Positions 55,001 to 64,000 of a stretch of 64,000 nt of DNA are shown here, piece by piece (positions within the stretch are counted from its first letter, which is position 1; each line of letters opens with the position of its first letter). The stretch is from Aureobasidium sp. EXF-3400 (Eukaryota > Ascomycota > Dothideomycetes > Dothideales > Saccotheciaceae), in NCBI GenBank assembly GCA_024195585.1, contig SWBL01000007.1, positions 248,001 to 312,000 on the forward strand, written 5' to 3'. A program made the position numbers and the translations under genes. Under the pieces are notes generated by a model that searched no databases, had not been told where the DNA came from, and was given only the letters and a program-made list of their open reading frames with translations.

Positions 55001-55030
55001 CGGTGGGCTTGGGTGGGCTTACGTGGGCTG
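55001..55030 (+). repeat. Three tandem 10-bp GTGGGCTK repeats
   Basis: CGGTGGGCTT, GGGTGGGCTT and ACGTGGGCTG follow each other without gap, sharing GTGGGCTK at exact 10-base spacing, close to one DNA turn. This lies ~310 bases upstream of the transporter's start. It is a candidate array of binding sites for a zinc-finger regulator. Confidence 0.6.
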
Positions 55031-55071
55031 TTGCACTGAGAATATCGAAACCTAAGCGTGCACTCAGCCCT

Positions 55072-55077
55072 CCGGGG
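55072..55077 (+). promoter_or_regulatory. CreA-type site (CCGGGG)
   Basis: Single SYGGRG match within a GGGGGC-rich stretch ~375 bases upstream of the transporter's start, 42 bases after the 10-bp repeats. Confidence 0.3.
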
Positions 55078-55151
55078 GCTGTTCAGATGACCGGGTTCGC
55101 AGATGACAGTGGAGTTTATCGTTTCGCAGACCGGGAGACAGTTCAATACTC

Positions 55152-58074
55152 TCATCCATCAATCGCGTCCCTTGTGCTCGAAATGGATATCGCTTGACTA
55201 TCCGACAAAGCTGCCTCCTTCATCTTTCTCCTCTCGCGTTTACAAACAACAACCAGTTTGTCCAGCACGTTTGCCCAGGACTCCCATTCACGCCAACAGC
55301 CCAGCGTTCTCAGAATTCTTGCACCTTCTCTCACTACACGTTCCGGACCTTTGTCCCCATACAGGTCACCAACCCCTGTCATGTTAGCCCGCATACGAGG
55401 ACCGTTCAAGACAAATTCCTGCACAATCTCATCATCAGCTGGACGGTCCAGAAGAATGATGGTATCTGACGAGCTCTCGCTGTCCGAACTATTGCCATCT
55501 GTTTGTGTATCTACATTCGCGGGTGCAGGTCGTATCTCATCAGCTTGAAGACCAGGTGGTGTTGCTGTCTTCGAAGAAAATGCGCTAAAAGCCCAGAGGA
55601 CAAGGGCCGCATGAGCCACAGCGGTGGGCTCATAGAATGCATTTGTCGAGAACCTTCGGACATGCCAGAAAACTACACCCGCGTGGACAGCTGCCAATCG
55701 AGCCTTATACTGATGTTGGATAGCCCACCTGTGAACAGCTTGTCGATCTCCCATCGCTACAGCCTCTGACTTCAGGCCCTTCTCACCCGCGAGATATCGT
55801 GCAAGACTGACTATTTCTCGGATGGGTGTCAGCAGAATGACACGAGCGAGATGCAAGTGCAAAACCGTCGGATGCTCGAACCCGCTTGCCTCTCCGATGG
55901 TGGCATTTGCTGCCCAGTGCAAGACGTCCAAGCTATCGCATGTGAGATTTTGCCATTGTCTGAAGACCGGAAGCGATGGCAACCAGATAGGAGCTTTGTG
56001 TGAGATTGTTGCCACTGCTGGAGATTGATCCGTTGGAACCCAATGCGACAGACTCTGAACATAATAAGCTGCGACCTCAGAGAGACGTCGGTGAAGTCCG
56101 TAGATCAGTAGGACACGGGCAAACTCGCCAACGTCTGCCGCTACCTTCTTAGACATATACAATTCGTTGATAGCTGTAGCCAAGTCTGGAGTTACCGGCT
56201 TCTCATGCATGAGTCTAGCCCAGTGAGACGCTGTGCCAGCATTCCACAAATTTTCGTTGGCTGGCAGTGCGATTGTCGCATCACTCAGCGAAAGCGTTGT
56301 TCTTGTCTGGAATTGGAATGACCATATACAGTCCATCAGCCATGTACAGTGCCGCAATCGAAGGTATGATTCTCTCGTGATCCACTGACTCCAACCATCT
56401 TCTGCTACAAGTGTCGTCCCATCGGAGCCGTGCTCATCCCAGAAGAAAGTTGCGAGCTTCAGCCTGAGCGCGAAAGCTTGATCTCTCAAAGTCTTCTCGC
56501 CACAGTATGTGGCACCGACGGCATGTAGTAAAGTGGTTTGATATTGGGTCATTGGTTCAATATGGAGTTCGCTCGAGGACCCGGCGGCGAAGAACAGAAT
56601 CCGCCGAACGAATTCATGCAGCGAAAGCACAAACCAACTCGAGTTGTGGTTCTTTAGATAATGGCTGCCAATTGCGGCCATACTCAGCATGAGAAAGGGA
56701 TTCCGGTTCCGCAGTCTCAGCGATGGAAAATGGATGAAGGGGAGGATCGAACCGCAGTTGTCAACGTAAAGATCACACAGATAGTCGAACAGAGCTTTTG
56801 GGGGAAGTTCAATAGCTTCGAATGGCGCAAAGAGTGCTGTACTCGTTGTACAAAAGTTCGAGTAATGTGCCTGCAATTCAGCATAGCCTTGGCAGTCAAG
56901 CCACTCATTGTCGGAGGATGGAAGTGTCGGATCCGGTGGTAGCGACATTGAGAACCTCTGTGTCGGATTCTCATAAGTGACATGCCTTGTAGTTGCCCTT
57001 CGCTTGCGCATTCGTGGTAAGCGAGCTGTCCCGCCGTCTGCATAGAACTCTCCAGGTGGCGTAGGTCTTGAGTCTATACCCACGGCATCCGTCGTGCCAT
57101 AGTCCCGGGGTGTGAATGCACTCTGACTGGAACGAGTCGTGGAGCCGCCAACTATGTTCTCGGTATCTTTCGAAGTAACGGGCGATACTGCAGAGATGCT
57201 CTGAGGAGCACTAGCAGGCATGTAGAAGTCGCACAAGTGATCAGGGTATTGCCAATCATGATTCAGTGATCCGGTGAAACCCGTTACATCCTCAAAGCCA
57301 AGCCAATTCATCGTAGAATGGTTCGTGGGCATGGTTGCAAACAAACCTGCCGTGTTGACCGCGTCTTGGTGTTGGTATGCGCTGTTGAACATAATTTGTG
57401 GCGAGGTATCGACTTGGGCCGCTGGTGAACTCACATGCGATAGCGTGGCACGCGGCATTGGAGCCAAATCACACAGCGAGAATCCTTGGGGCTCCGGATA
57501 CGTGGTATATGAGGCGTGATCAGAAGAGCGGTTGAGAACCATCTCCGGCCTGCTTCCAAGGTCGACTTCTGTTCTGCCTTTGGGAGATCAGCTTTTGTGA
57601 AGACGAGATAGTGGTCGAATGTCCGCAATTAGCAATAGGGTGAAGCATACCGTGATTTGACTGAGGACTAATTGGGCGGGTCGGATGGTCCTCGGTCGAC
57701 AGTGCTCCAGGATAAGTGCATTCCAGCAATCTTTGTTGACATCTGGCACATGGCATTTGTCCCGAACATCGGGTCTTTGATGATGCACAGGCTACACATG
57801 CTCTGATTCCTTGTTGAAGCAGGCTTGGACCAAGCGTTTGATGCGTCTGTTCATGCCGTGAACGAGCATCTCTTCAAACCTGTCAAATGATGGCGTTTGT
57901 GTCGGATGTCGCATCAACTCACTTGCGAAAGAAAGCCTTATCACAGAACCGACATTGATGCTCTCGAGATCTGGTGTGTGTCAAAACGTGACGTTTAAGA
58001 TGCTCAGAGCGTCCAAAACTCTTGTTGCAGAATTGGCATGACAGCAACTTGTCCCTTGTCGCGTTGTCGGCCAT
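55152..58074 (-). CDS. C2H2 + Zn(II)2Cys6 hybrid transcription factor (about 932 aa)
   Basis: Exon 1 at 58074-57923, exon 2 at 57871-57651, and exon 3 from 57577 (or 57568) to 55152. The first intron falls inside the second zinc finger and its splice restores CRFCDKAFFRKDARSRHEQTH-like spacing. The start at 58074 gives MADNATRDKLLSCQFC. Order: C2H2 finger 1 (CQFCNKSFGRSEHLKRH), finger 2, then a binuclear cluster (ACVACASSKTRCSGQMPCAR...C) with exact C-x2-C-x6-C-x5-C-x2-C-x6-C spacing. After a Ser/Thr/Pro linker comes a fungal transcription-factor middle homology region (from ~residue 360, LFDYLCDLYVDNCGSILPFI and LSMAAIGSHYL). It is nuclear and DNA-binding. Its position between a sugar transporter and a GH127 enzyme suggests that it controls both. 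The exon 2/3 junction has two equal in-frame solutions. Confidence 0.87.
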
Positions 58075-58428
58075 CTGGTATTGACACGACTTTGCCTCCG
58101 GAAGGTGAATGATGGGAAGTTCGGAGTGTGAGGGGTAAACAGTAAGCACGAAGTACTAGGGCAAGAGCGCTCGAACGCCCCCTCCGGGCAATTAGACTTT
58201 AGCTCTCGCCGAGGTAACGCAACGGTAATGGTCAACACGCAGGAAGCATTCTTATTTTCTTCCTTTTCTCTTTTTTATCCTATAATACTTCTTGATCTAA
58301 AAATGAAAGCAATTCTAAAACTTAAGCCGTTACTGATTTGATATGTTGTATTCTCGATCGGTCCGGTAGTCGGTCAAGCGCTTCTAGGAGAGGGACATGC
58401 AGTATCCGCATGCCCTCTCAGTCTTGAC
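58075..58428. other. Intergenic, promoter of the transcription factor
   Basis: About 350 bases between the GH127 stop and the regulator's ATG. It contains GCCCCCTCCGGGC near 58,178-58,189, which resembles but does not match a CreA site, and a T-rich tract at 58,250-58,280. Confidence 0.45.
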
Positions 58429-60620
58429 TCAAGCAGCTCTCTTGAGGCCTACACGCATGTGGCCCTTTCCACCGCGATTGGCACGGAAGTAGTATGGAAC
58501 GAAGTTGACGTTCGGCAGCGGCTTCCCCCGATCGAGACCGTTGTTTCTCAAGAATGGACTCTCTTCGAACGTGTCCGGTTCCAAAATCGAGCAACCGCGC
58601 GTAACAGTGAGAGCAATGTATGAATCTCCTAGGTCGCGATCATGCACGCTTTTTTCTTCGATGCTGCAGGAGGTATCTATCAGGAGTGTCTACGCTTTGG
58701 TCAGTGGGCAGTATTGTAAAGCTTATCTCCGCCGACTTACTGCAAAGTGGTCTTGAACCCAAGGATTGTCAGAGTCTTCGACACAATAGACCACGGGACC
58801 TCTGGCAATTGTCACTGTGTTCTGGGTGGTAAGAGGGTGTGAGCTTAGGAGGCGAGGCTTGAGCGGTATTGAGAGTGTGAATTCGGGGTACTGCTCGAGC
58901 CAATCCGAAGGAATTGCGATATAGCCTTTATTCACCACAAGGTCTGGACACTCAGGTATGATCTAGTGCAATTAGTATCTTGTTTCAGGTGTCAAGAACT
59001 TCTGACTTGCCTTCCATGACTCAGCCCAGCCAGGTATTCTAAGTCGAAGGTCAATTTGGACCTTTTGGGAGTGCAGTCTGAATTTTACATCCCCTGAAGA
59101 CGGCCACTGGGTTTCTTGTTCAATCTCTATTATGTCATCGCCACAATCGAATTCAAGCTTTGCACCTGTGTACAAATGGACGTCGATGCGCGCTCTTCGT
59201 TCCGTGTCCAAGGAAGTGAACGTCCAGATGTATCCACCGATGGTACCTAGCAGGCGCAACATGTTCGGCTAGTGCAAGAAGTATGGTCAGCTCCGTTGAT
59301 AACATTGAGTGTCAAGACTCACTGGACAACATGCAACCGTGAACCAGTCGTTACGGCAGGAAAGATCCTCCTCGCTCGACGCCAGCTGATTGACATAGGT
59401 GAACTTTCTGCCGTCCGAGGACATTGCGGTCAGAACAGCGTTGTACAAACAGAGTTCCATAATGTCCGCAAATCTTCCGTCCAGATCAGTCTGCGTTCAG
59501 CGTCAATATCCACCATTCCCAAGCAAATTCCGTATCGTCTCACCTGGAGCAATCGCTGAGCCAGCATCATGACACCTATCGCGGCACAAGTCTCCGAATA
59601 ACAGCCACCTTCTGAGGTCCCTTGCGGTAAGAAGTAGTCTAGTCCAAAGCCTTCCCACTGCTTGATAGCACCAATACCACCAGTTGAGTACATCTTCTGA
59701 TTGATCATATTTCTCCATAATCTGTAGGTTGCAACACGCAGATCATTATGACCTTGCTCGATACGCACAAGATCTGCAACGCTGGTCAAGAGATACATCG
59801 CACGGACTGAATGGCCTTCGATAGTCTGTTGCTCGGCAAGAGGTGCGTGTGCCTGATGATACCACAGCGAGCGAGGCTCGGGGTAGAATGCGGGCTTCAT
59901 ATTGGGATCGACTCCACGCGCCTCAGCTTCCACGTCGAAATAGTGTCTTCCATCGCAACCGGTGGGATTTCCTCTTTCTGTGATGAAGTATCTTGCCAAC
60001 GAGAGATAGCGCGAGCTCCCTGTCCGGTCGTAAAGGCGGAGAAGTGCAAGCTCGATCTCAGGATGGCCGGGATAGCCATGCGTCTGTTCGAAGTCTGGAC
60101 CGAAAGTCTTACAGAGGAGATCGACATATCGGCATATGGGACCCAGAAGCTGATCGTTGTCGTAGAGAGCCTGATGTGCCAAGGCAGCCTCGATCAAGTG
60201 TCCGCAGTTATAAAGTTCGTGCATATCTTTGAGGTTCGTAAAGCGTCTACCCGGTTCCACCACGGTGTAATGTATATTCAAGTAGCCATCGGGTTGTTGA
60301 GCAGATCTGATCATCTCCACCAACTCGTCGACGGCATCCGCGATCGCTGGCATACACTCTTGTTGCAGGAAATAGCAAGCCCCTTCTATCCACTTTGCGA
60401 CATCAGAGTCCCAGAAAAGATGATCCGGTATTGGCCAAACCTCCGGCGCGTGGTCATATACTGGATGCCATTTCAATCTGAAAGCGTCGTAGCGACCAGT
60501 CTTCTTCAGCACATCGAGTTGGTACTGTAATGTGTTCGCTGCGACCGCTCGCCGGCGCTGTCCTAGAAGAGATTCGGAGGCCAATAATGTGTGATAGAAA
60601 GAAGTCTGTGGATAGGCCAT
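58429..60620 (-). CDS. GH127 beta-L-arabinofuranosidase-like enzyme (661 aa)
   Basis: Five exons: 60620-59544, 59490-59323, 59268-59011, 58962-58741 and 58689-58429, all phase 0. Intron 3 (59010-58963) uses a GC donor (AAG|GCAAGT); the others are GT-AG. This family (formerly DUF1680) removes non-reducing beta-L-arabinofuranose. The (alpha/alpha)6 barrel marks are present: MHELYNCGHLIEAALAHQ, GYPGHPEIELALLRLYDRTG and the active-site segment EGGCYSETCAAIG with Glu343 and Cys345. The splice-restored VACCPPNMLRLLG gives Cys413-Cys414. These match the Glu/Cys/Cys/Cys set that binds zinc in the bacterial enzyme HypBA1, where a Cys is the nucleophile. No signal peptide is present, so it probably acts in the cytosol on imported sugar. 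It lies just upstream of the regulator gene on the same strand. Confidence 0.9.
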
Positions 60621-61300
60621 GTTGAAGACAAGGTATGAAGTCCAGGAGGAGAACGATGCCAGAAGCGAAAAGAAAACGAATCAAGTTAGCATCGCACAGG
60701 AAGGCCCTCTGTACGTTATAAACTCCCACATTGCACAGATGTGTGGCCAAGGGTATCCCGGAGGATCACTCGACTGTAACCTGACCTTAGCTCTAGGATC
60801 TTGTCCGAGGCATGACAAGATGCCAAAAGACGACTACGCCTCCGGAGGTGGTTGAGGGGGTTCCCCGCACTGCGGTATCGCACCTGAAGCCGTTCCGGTG
60901 GGAGGTCACCAGGCAGTCGACCACCGAGAAGAGGGAAGTGTTTCTCCACCCGAACAAATCATTCAGATCATGGATTCCTTTCCAGATGTGAAAGAGAATC
61001 CTGGATTCTATGCAATACGAACTCTGGCCACGGTCAAACTTTTCTCTCCGCAATCGAGTCACACGAACCAATGGATTCAAAAGCGACCACGTTTTGAGAC
61101 GTTGACGAGGGCTGCTGGCGGTCAAAGCTTACTTTATCATCATTGTGTGCAATCCCTGCTTGAGCTATTCAGGTGGTCGTTGGACCGAATCGCCTCTTAT
61201 CTGTACGTATGACTGTCACCAAACCTAGATTCAAGTTGCAGAAATCTGTCTCAATTTATGGCAGGCGAACTCGACTAAATAGACATGGCTATCTTGGCAT
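60621..61300. other. Intergenic region upstream of GH127
   Basis: Promoter side of the GH127 gene and 3' flank of the cupredoxin gene. No coding sequence is recognised. Confidence 0.4.
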
Positions 61301-62266
61301 CTACATGAGGTACCAACCACCAAACAGCAGTCCTATTCCGATGTTCGCTAGTCCGACTGTCTTGAGAGAAGCAGCGGCGCCTGTGGATACTGCAATACTG
61401 CTGGTAGCACTTGCAACCCGGGAAGTCGCAGACCCCGAACTGCGGGAAGCAGTACCCGTAGCAGAGGAAGCAGAGGAGGCGGCAGAAGCTATGGAAGCAA
61501 GGTCAGCGATGATCGTCTGCAGAGGGAAGTTGGAGACGCGAGACTTACCCGACATCGCATGACTGGAAGAGCCACCGGCGACGGCAGCTGAGGAAGCCAT
61601 GCTAGAAGAGGCTTTCGAGGACGACATCATAGAGAGAGCCATGGAGGACGAAATCATGGACGACATCATGGAGGCGGATGAAGCCGAGGACATAGTCGCG
61701 CTGCTTGCCGACTGAGCTGAAGAGGAACCTCCAACTGCGGCGCCGCCAGATGCGCCGTTGACGGAAAGGACACCACCGTAAACTTGATCGGGTACGGTGC
61801 TGGTTCCAGCGGTGGATGCAGCAATAATAAAACCACCAATGTTCTCACTACCTGAAGAGCTGTGGCAACGATAAGCAATAGGGACATAGGCAAGTTGAGA
61901 TTGAACTTACGGAGGATTGATCACACCAACCATACCAGCTTGACAATGGTCTCCCTGAGGACAGTAGTACCAGATTGGATCAGTGTTGTTGATGGTAATG
62001 GTAAAGGTCGTGTTCGACTCTCCGCTCGCAACTTTGACAAAGCCAGAGTTGAAACCATTATCGATGGCCGCGCAAGGGCTTGAGTAACTACTGCGAGCAA
62101 CACCATGGGCGCGAGGATAGTAGTGGAAAGTGACAGTATCGCCTACAGCGGCAGTGGTAGAGTTGGGAGAGAAGACTAGTCCATCTTCACCAACGTCGAT
62201 AGAATGGGATGCAGCGTAGGCAGAGACTGCAAGCGACGAGATTATGGGAAGAGCGTAAGACTTCAT
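61301..62266 (-). CDS. Secreted cupredoxin with Met/Ser-rich tail and GPI-type end (304 aa)
   Basis: Exon 1 at 62266-61911 and exon 2 at 61859-61301 join across a 51-nt intron (GTAAGT...CACAG). The ATG at 62266 (MKSYALPIISSLAVSAYAAS) starts a signal peptide; an upstream in-frame ATG would bury it. Residues ~20-118 are a plastocyanin-like fold with the full type 1 copper set: His54 (PRAHGV), Cys102 (WYYCPQGDHC), His107 and Met112. A short Gly-rich domain extension is followed by ~90 residues of Ser/Ala/Met (MMSSMISSSMALSMMSSSKA). The end is a hydrophobic segment (LKTVGLANIGIGLLFGGWYL) typical of GPI-anchor signals. Family members are called extracellular serine-rich proteins. Copper binding is predicted, but the partner is unknown. 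Confidence 0.88.
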
Positions 62267-63895
62267 AGTGAGTTCGGATTGAGCGAGGCAATGGTGGTTG
62301 AGTCGCAAAAAATCTGGTCGAAAGAACGAGCCTTATGTAGATGAAGTTGCTGATCTTTTAGACTCCATTGATTGTTGCTAGTAAACGCCTGAGACCATAA
62401 CGTCGAGTTGTCTAGGCTTCGATTTGCAGACTCCAGCAAACATCACAACATAATACGGTTTACTCTGGTGGTCATGCGTCCCCTTGACTGGCTCGGAGAC
62501 TTATAAGTCTTTGTGGCTGATGACAAGGCGTTTTTAAGCTCTCAGATCATTTTTCTTCGACAAGACTCGATGCAGGGACTATCAGGTCTCCTTCCTGCAA
62601 ACAGCAGCACGAACATAGCGCAAGTAGATCTCAGGCGTAACGAACGTCAAGCGGTTCTATCAGAATTGTTAATGAATGATCATGGCACCGATGGCATGTT
62701 TCATCGATGCATCAGTTGCTCCAGGAGCAGGGGTAAAGTTGGGGGAACATGCGGGGAAATCAACGAGAGCGTTTAATGATAACGGCTGAGAAAGGCTCCA
62801 GAACCAAATTAGTACAGCCCAGCTGACTTGTCTCTGTTGTTATTGGCTGCGCAGCGTACATCCTGTCGCGCGACGGGTAAGAGCGTGAGCAGCGTTGGAG
62901 TGATGGATCTGTTGTTGTGTGATGAGCGAACGGATCCGAGGTTGCCCAGGTATATCGAATTGACAATTGAGTAGCGACCTACCGTGTGATACGCGAATCA
63001 TGAAGGAAACAACTCCTCTCTGCGTGTGCGGAATCAATAGAGTCTCAAGCTTGCATCGAGCCTTGGGAAAAGATTTTCACCTTTGAGAGTCTCCTGATCC
63101 ATGAAGACACAGTGATAACCCGAAGTGACACATGACATTGGTGTCAAATTCATGACCCGACGAGCACTGCAGTTCAGATGATGTAGAGAAGTTCTGTATG
63201 GAAAACCATCGTCGCATCGATATGTCGCCATGTTCGAAGTGCCGCTTCGGTACTGAACAACACAAGCGTGGATGTTTCAATGACGAAGGTCAGCAACGAT
63301 GCTTCATGATTTCTGAGCGGTGGGGCTTCGAAAGGCGTGTCCGAGTCGTTGTTACGGCGACAGCTGCATTGATAGTCAATCTTTCCACTCTGTTATTTCT
63401 CTCTTTCAGCACAAGCATCTGTCACCATCTCTTGCTGACGCCGATGCTGTGCCCTCAATGACTTTAGAATCTGCCTGAGGTTCTCATCCTCTGCAATTGC
63501 GAGCCCGATGGCTATATCGCAAGCGCATGGATGTATCCACGGAGGAACGATTTGTTAGAAACGTCTCTCGATGTTATTGTAAAAGATTGATCACGGCGCC
63601 AAGATCAAAAGGAGAGTTGCTGGTGCAAATGAAGCTGCTCCGCACGTCCGGCATACCTAATGCGGAGTTTTCAGGGTGAGTTATTCCCGTAACGCCTCCA
63701 CCGTCATGCCAAGGGTGACCACACCGTCACCAAACGCTTGATCGCAATTGGCTTCGATCTTGGCTATACAAACAAGCTCAAGGGGAACCTTCTTCTTGAT
63801 TGATATCCTCTTTTCGGCGGCTTTCTAGACTCCGAGGGTCATCAGAAAAACCTTTGCTCCTCCCGTTGCATCCTACTGATCCTGTAAGCGCTCTC
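62267..63895. other. Intergenic region without recognised genes
   Basis: About 1.6 kb. The first ~150 bases are the cupredoxin promoter. Short ORFs occur (for example 62513-62776 plus and 63198-63461 plus), but none has family character and I do not support them as genes. Confidence 0.45.
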
Positions 63896-64000
63896 ATGAC
63901 GTCTCTCGGAGCCCATTACGACTGCACCCTCCTCCACGACCTTCTATCACAGCCAGGATCAAAGGTAGTGCAAGCCATGGCGACATCTTGCAGCAAACAC
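63896..64000 (+). CDS. Possible start of a gene running off the window
   Basis: ATG at 63896 begins a frame that stays open for all 35 codons to the window's end (MTSLGAHYDCTLLHDLLSQP...). It is too short to identify and could be chance. Confidence 0.25.
   Translation, partial: MTSLGAHYDCTLLHDLLSQPGSKVVQAMATSCSKH

Larger units (their letters stand above)
54693..55151. promoter_or_regulatory. Upstream region of the sugar transporter
   Basis: 459 bases between the regulator's stop and the transporter's ATG. It contains a palindrome-like CCCCGGGG with CreA-type motifs, a second CCGGGG, and three tandem 10-bp repeats (listed separately). Its composition is GC-richer than neighbouring spacers, and no ORF here is credible. 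Confidence 0.5.

Noticed and set aside
54808..55197. 129-codon ORF on the plus strand
   Set aside because: It covers the transporter's upstream region and the end of the regulator gene on the opposite strand, and its composition is not protein-like.
56735..56760. GGTTCGATCC on the minus strand, like a tRNA B box
   Set aside because: It lies inside the transcription factor's coding sequence (Asn-Cys-Gly-Ser-Ile) and no acceptor or anticodon stems can be formed around it.
58175..58192. GCCCCCTCCGGGC as a third CreA-type site
   Set aside because: It does not satisfy SYGGRG on either strand (CCGGGC lacks the final G).
63198..63461. 87-codon ORF with several cysteines
   Set aside because: The Cys spacing matches no known module, the ORF ends in a random hydrophobic stretch, and no splice context supports it.
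1..64000. CRISPR array, prophage, insertion sequence or operon structure
   Set aside because: Introns, secretion signals and gene families show a eukaryotic (fungal) chromosome, and no regularly spaced direct repeats or transposase domains were seen.

Overview
The window looks like a stretch of a filamentous ascomycete (Pezizomycotina) chromosome. Genes lie on both strands with no operons, introns are mostly 42-85 nt with GTRNGT donors and CTNAY branch sites, and base composition is balanced. Several families (TmpA-like membrane flavoprotein, secreted serine-rich cupredoxin, giant Ser/Thr-rich wall proteins, C2H2/Zn2Cys6 hybrid regulators) are typical of this group. The gene content and style suggest a dothideomycete, but I cannot name a genus. 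I saw no rRNA, tRNA, CRISPR array or intact transposon.

1-13 kb: mostly lineage-specific genes. These are a basic nuclear-type protein, an F-box-like protein, a C2H2 zinc-finger protein, a small coiled-coil protein, and three of the window's four proteins that begin with a Met-Cys-x-Gly / C-x(1,2)-C cysteine signature. The fourth lies at 30-31.6 kb. A conserved fungal protein with a WxCExCE motif sits at 11-13 kb behind a 13-nt first coding exon.

14-18 kb: a large vWA/U-box protein is followed at once, in another frame, by the C-terminal half of an E2 ubiquitin-conjugating domain. The arrangement reads as a ubiquitin-ligase/E2 fusion gene from which an internal piece has been lost. 18.1-22.1 kb is almost gene-free.

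22-36 kb: a TmpA-like membrane flavoprotein, a secreted RNase T2, an amino-acid permease, a peroxisomal (ARL-ending) AidB-type acyl-CoA dehydrogenase, and two small helical paralogues that share an intron position and flank the fourth Cys-signature gene.

36-46 kb: two very large secreted Ser/Thr-rich proteins are transcribed divergently from a 1.43 kb spacer. They share an N-terminal Cys/Trp domain, and one carries three PAN/Apple-like repeats. 46-51 kb: two uncharacterised genes, a membrane-anchored GH16 glucanase-like enzyme, and a conserved fungal protein with an RGG-like tail.

52-61 kb: three co-oriented genes look like a sugar-use cluster: an MFS sugar transporter, a C2H2 + Zn2Cys6 regulator, and a GH127 beta-L-arabinofuranosidase-like enzyme without a signal peptide. 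The simplest model is uptake of an arabinose-containing sugar followed by cytosolic cleavage under a local regulator. A CreA-type CCGGGG site and three tandem 10-bp GTGGGCTK repeats lie in the transporter's upstream region. 61-64 kb: a GPI-type cupredoxin with a Met/Ser-rich tail and a partial ORF running off the end. All exon structures were inferred by eye from splice consensus and frame.
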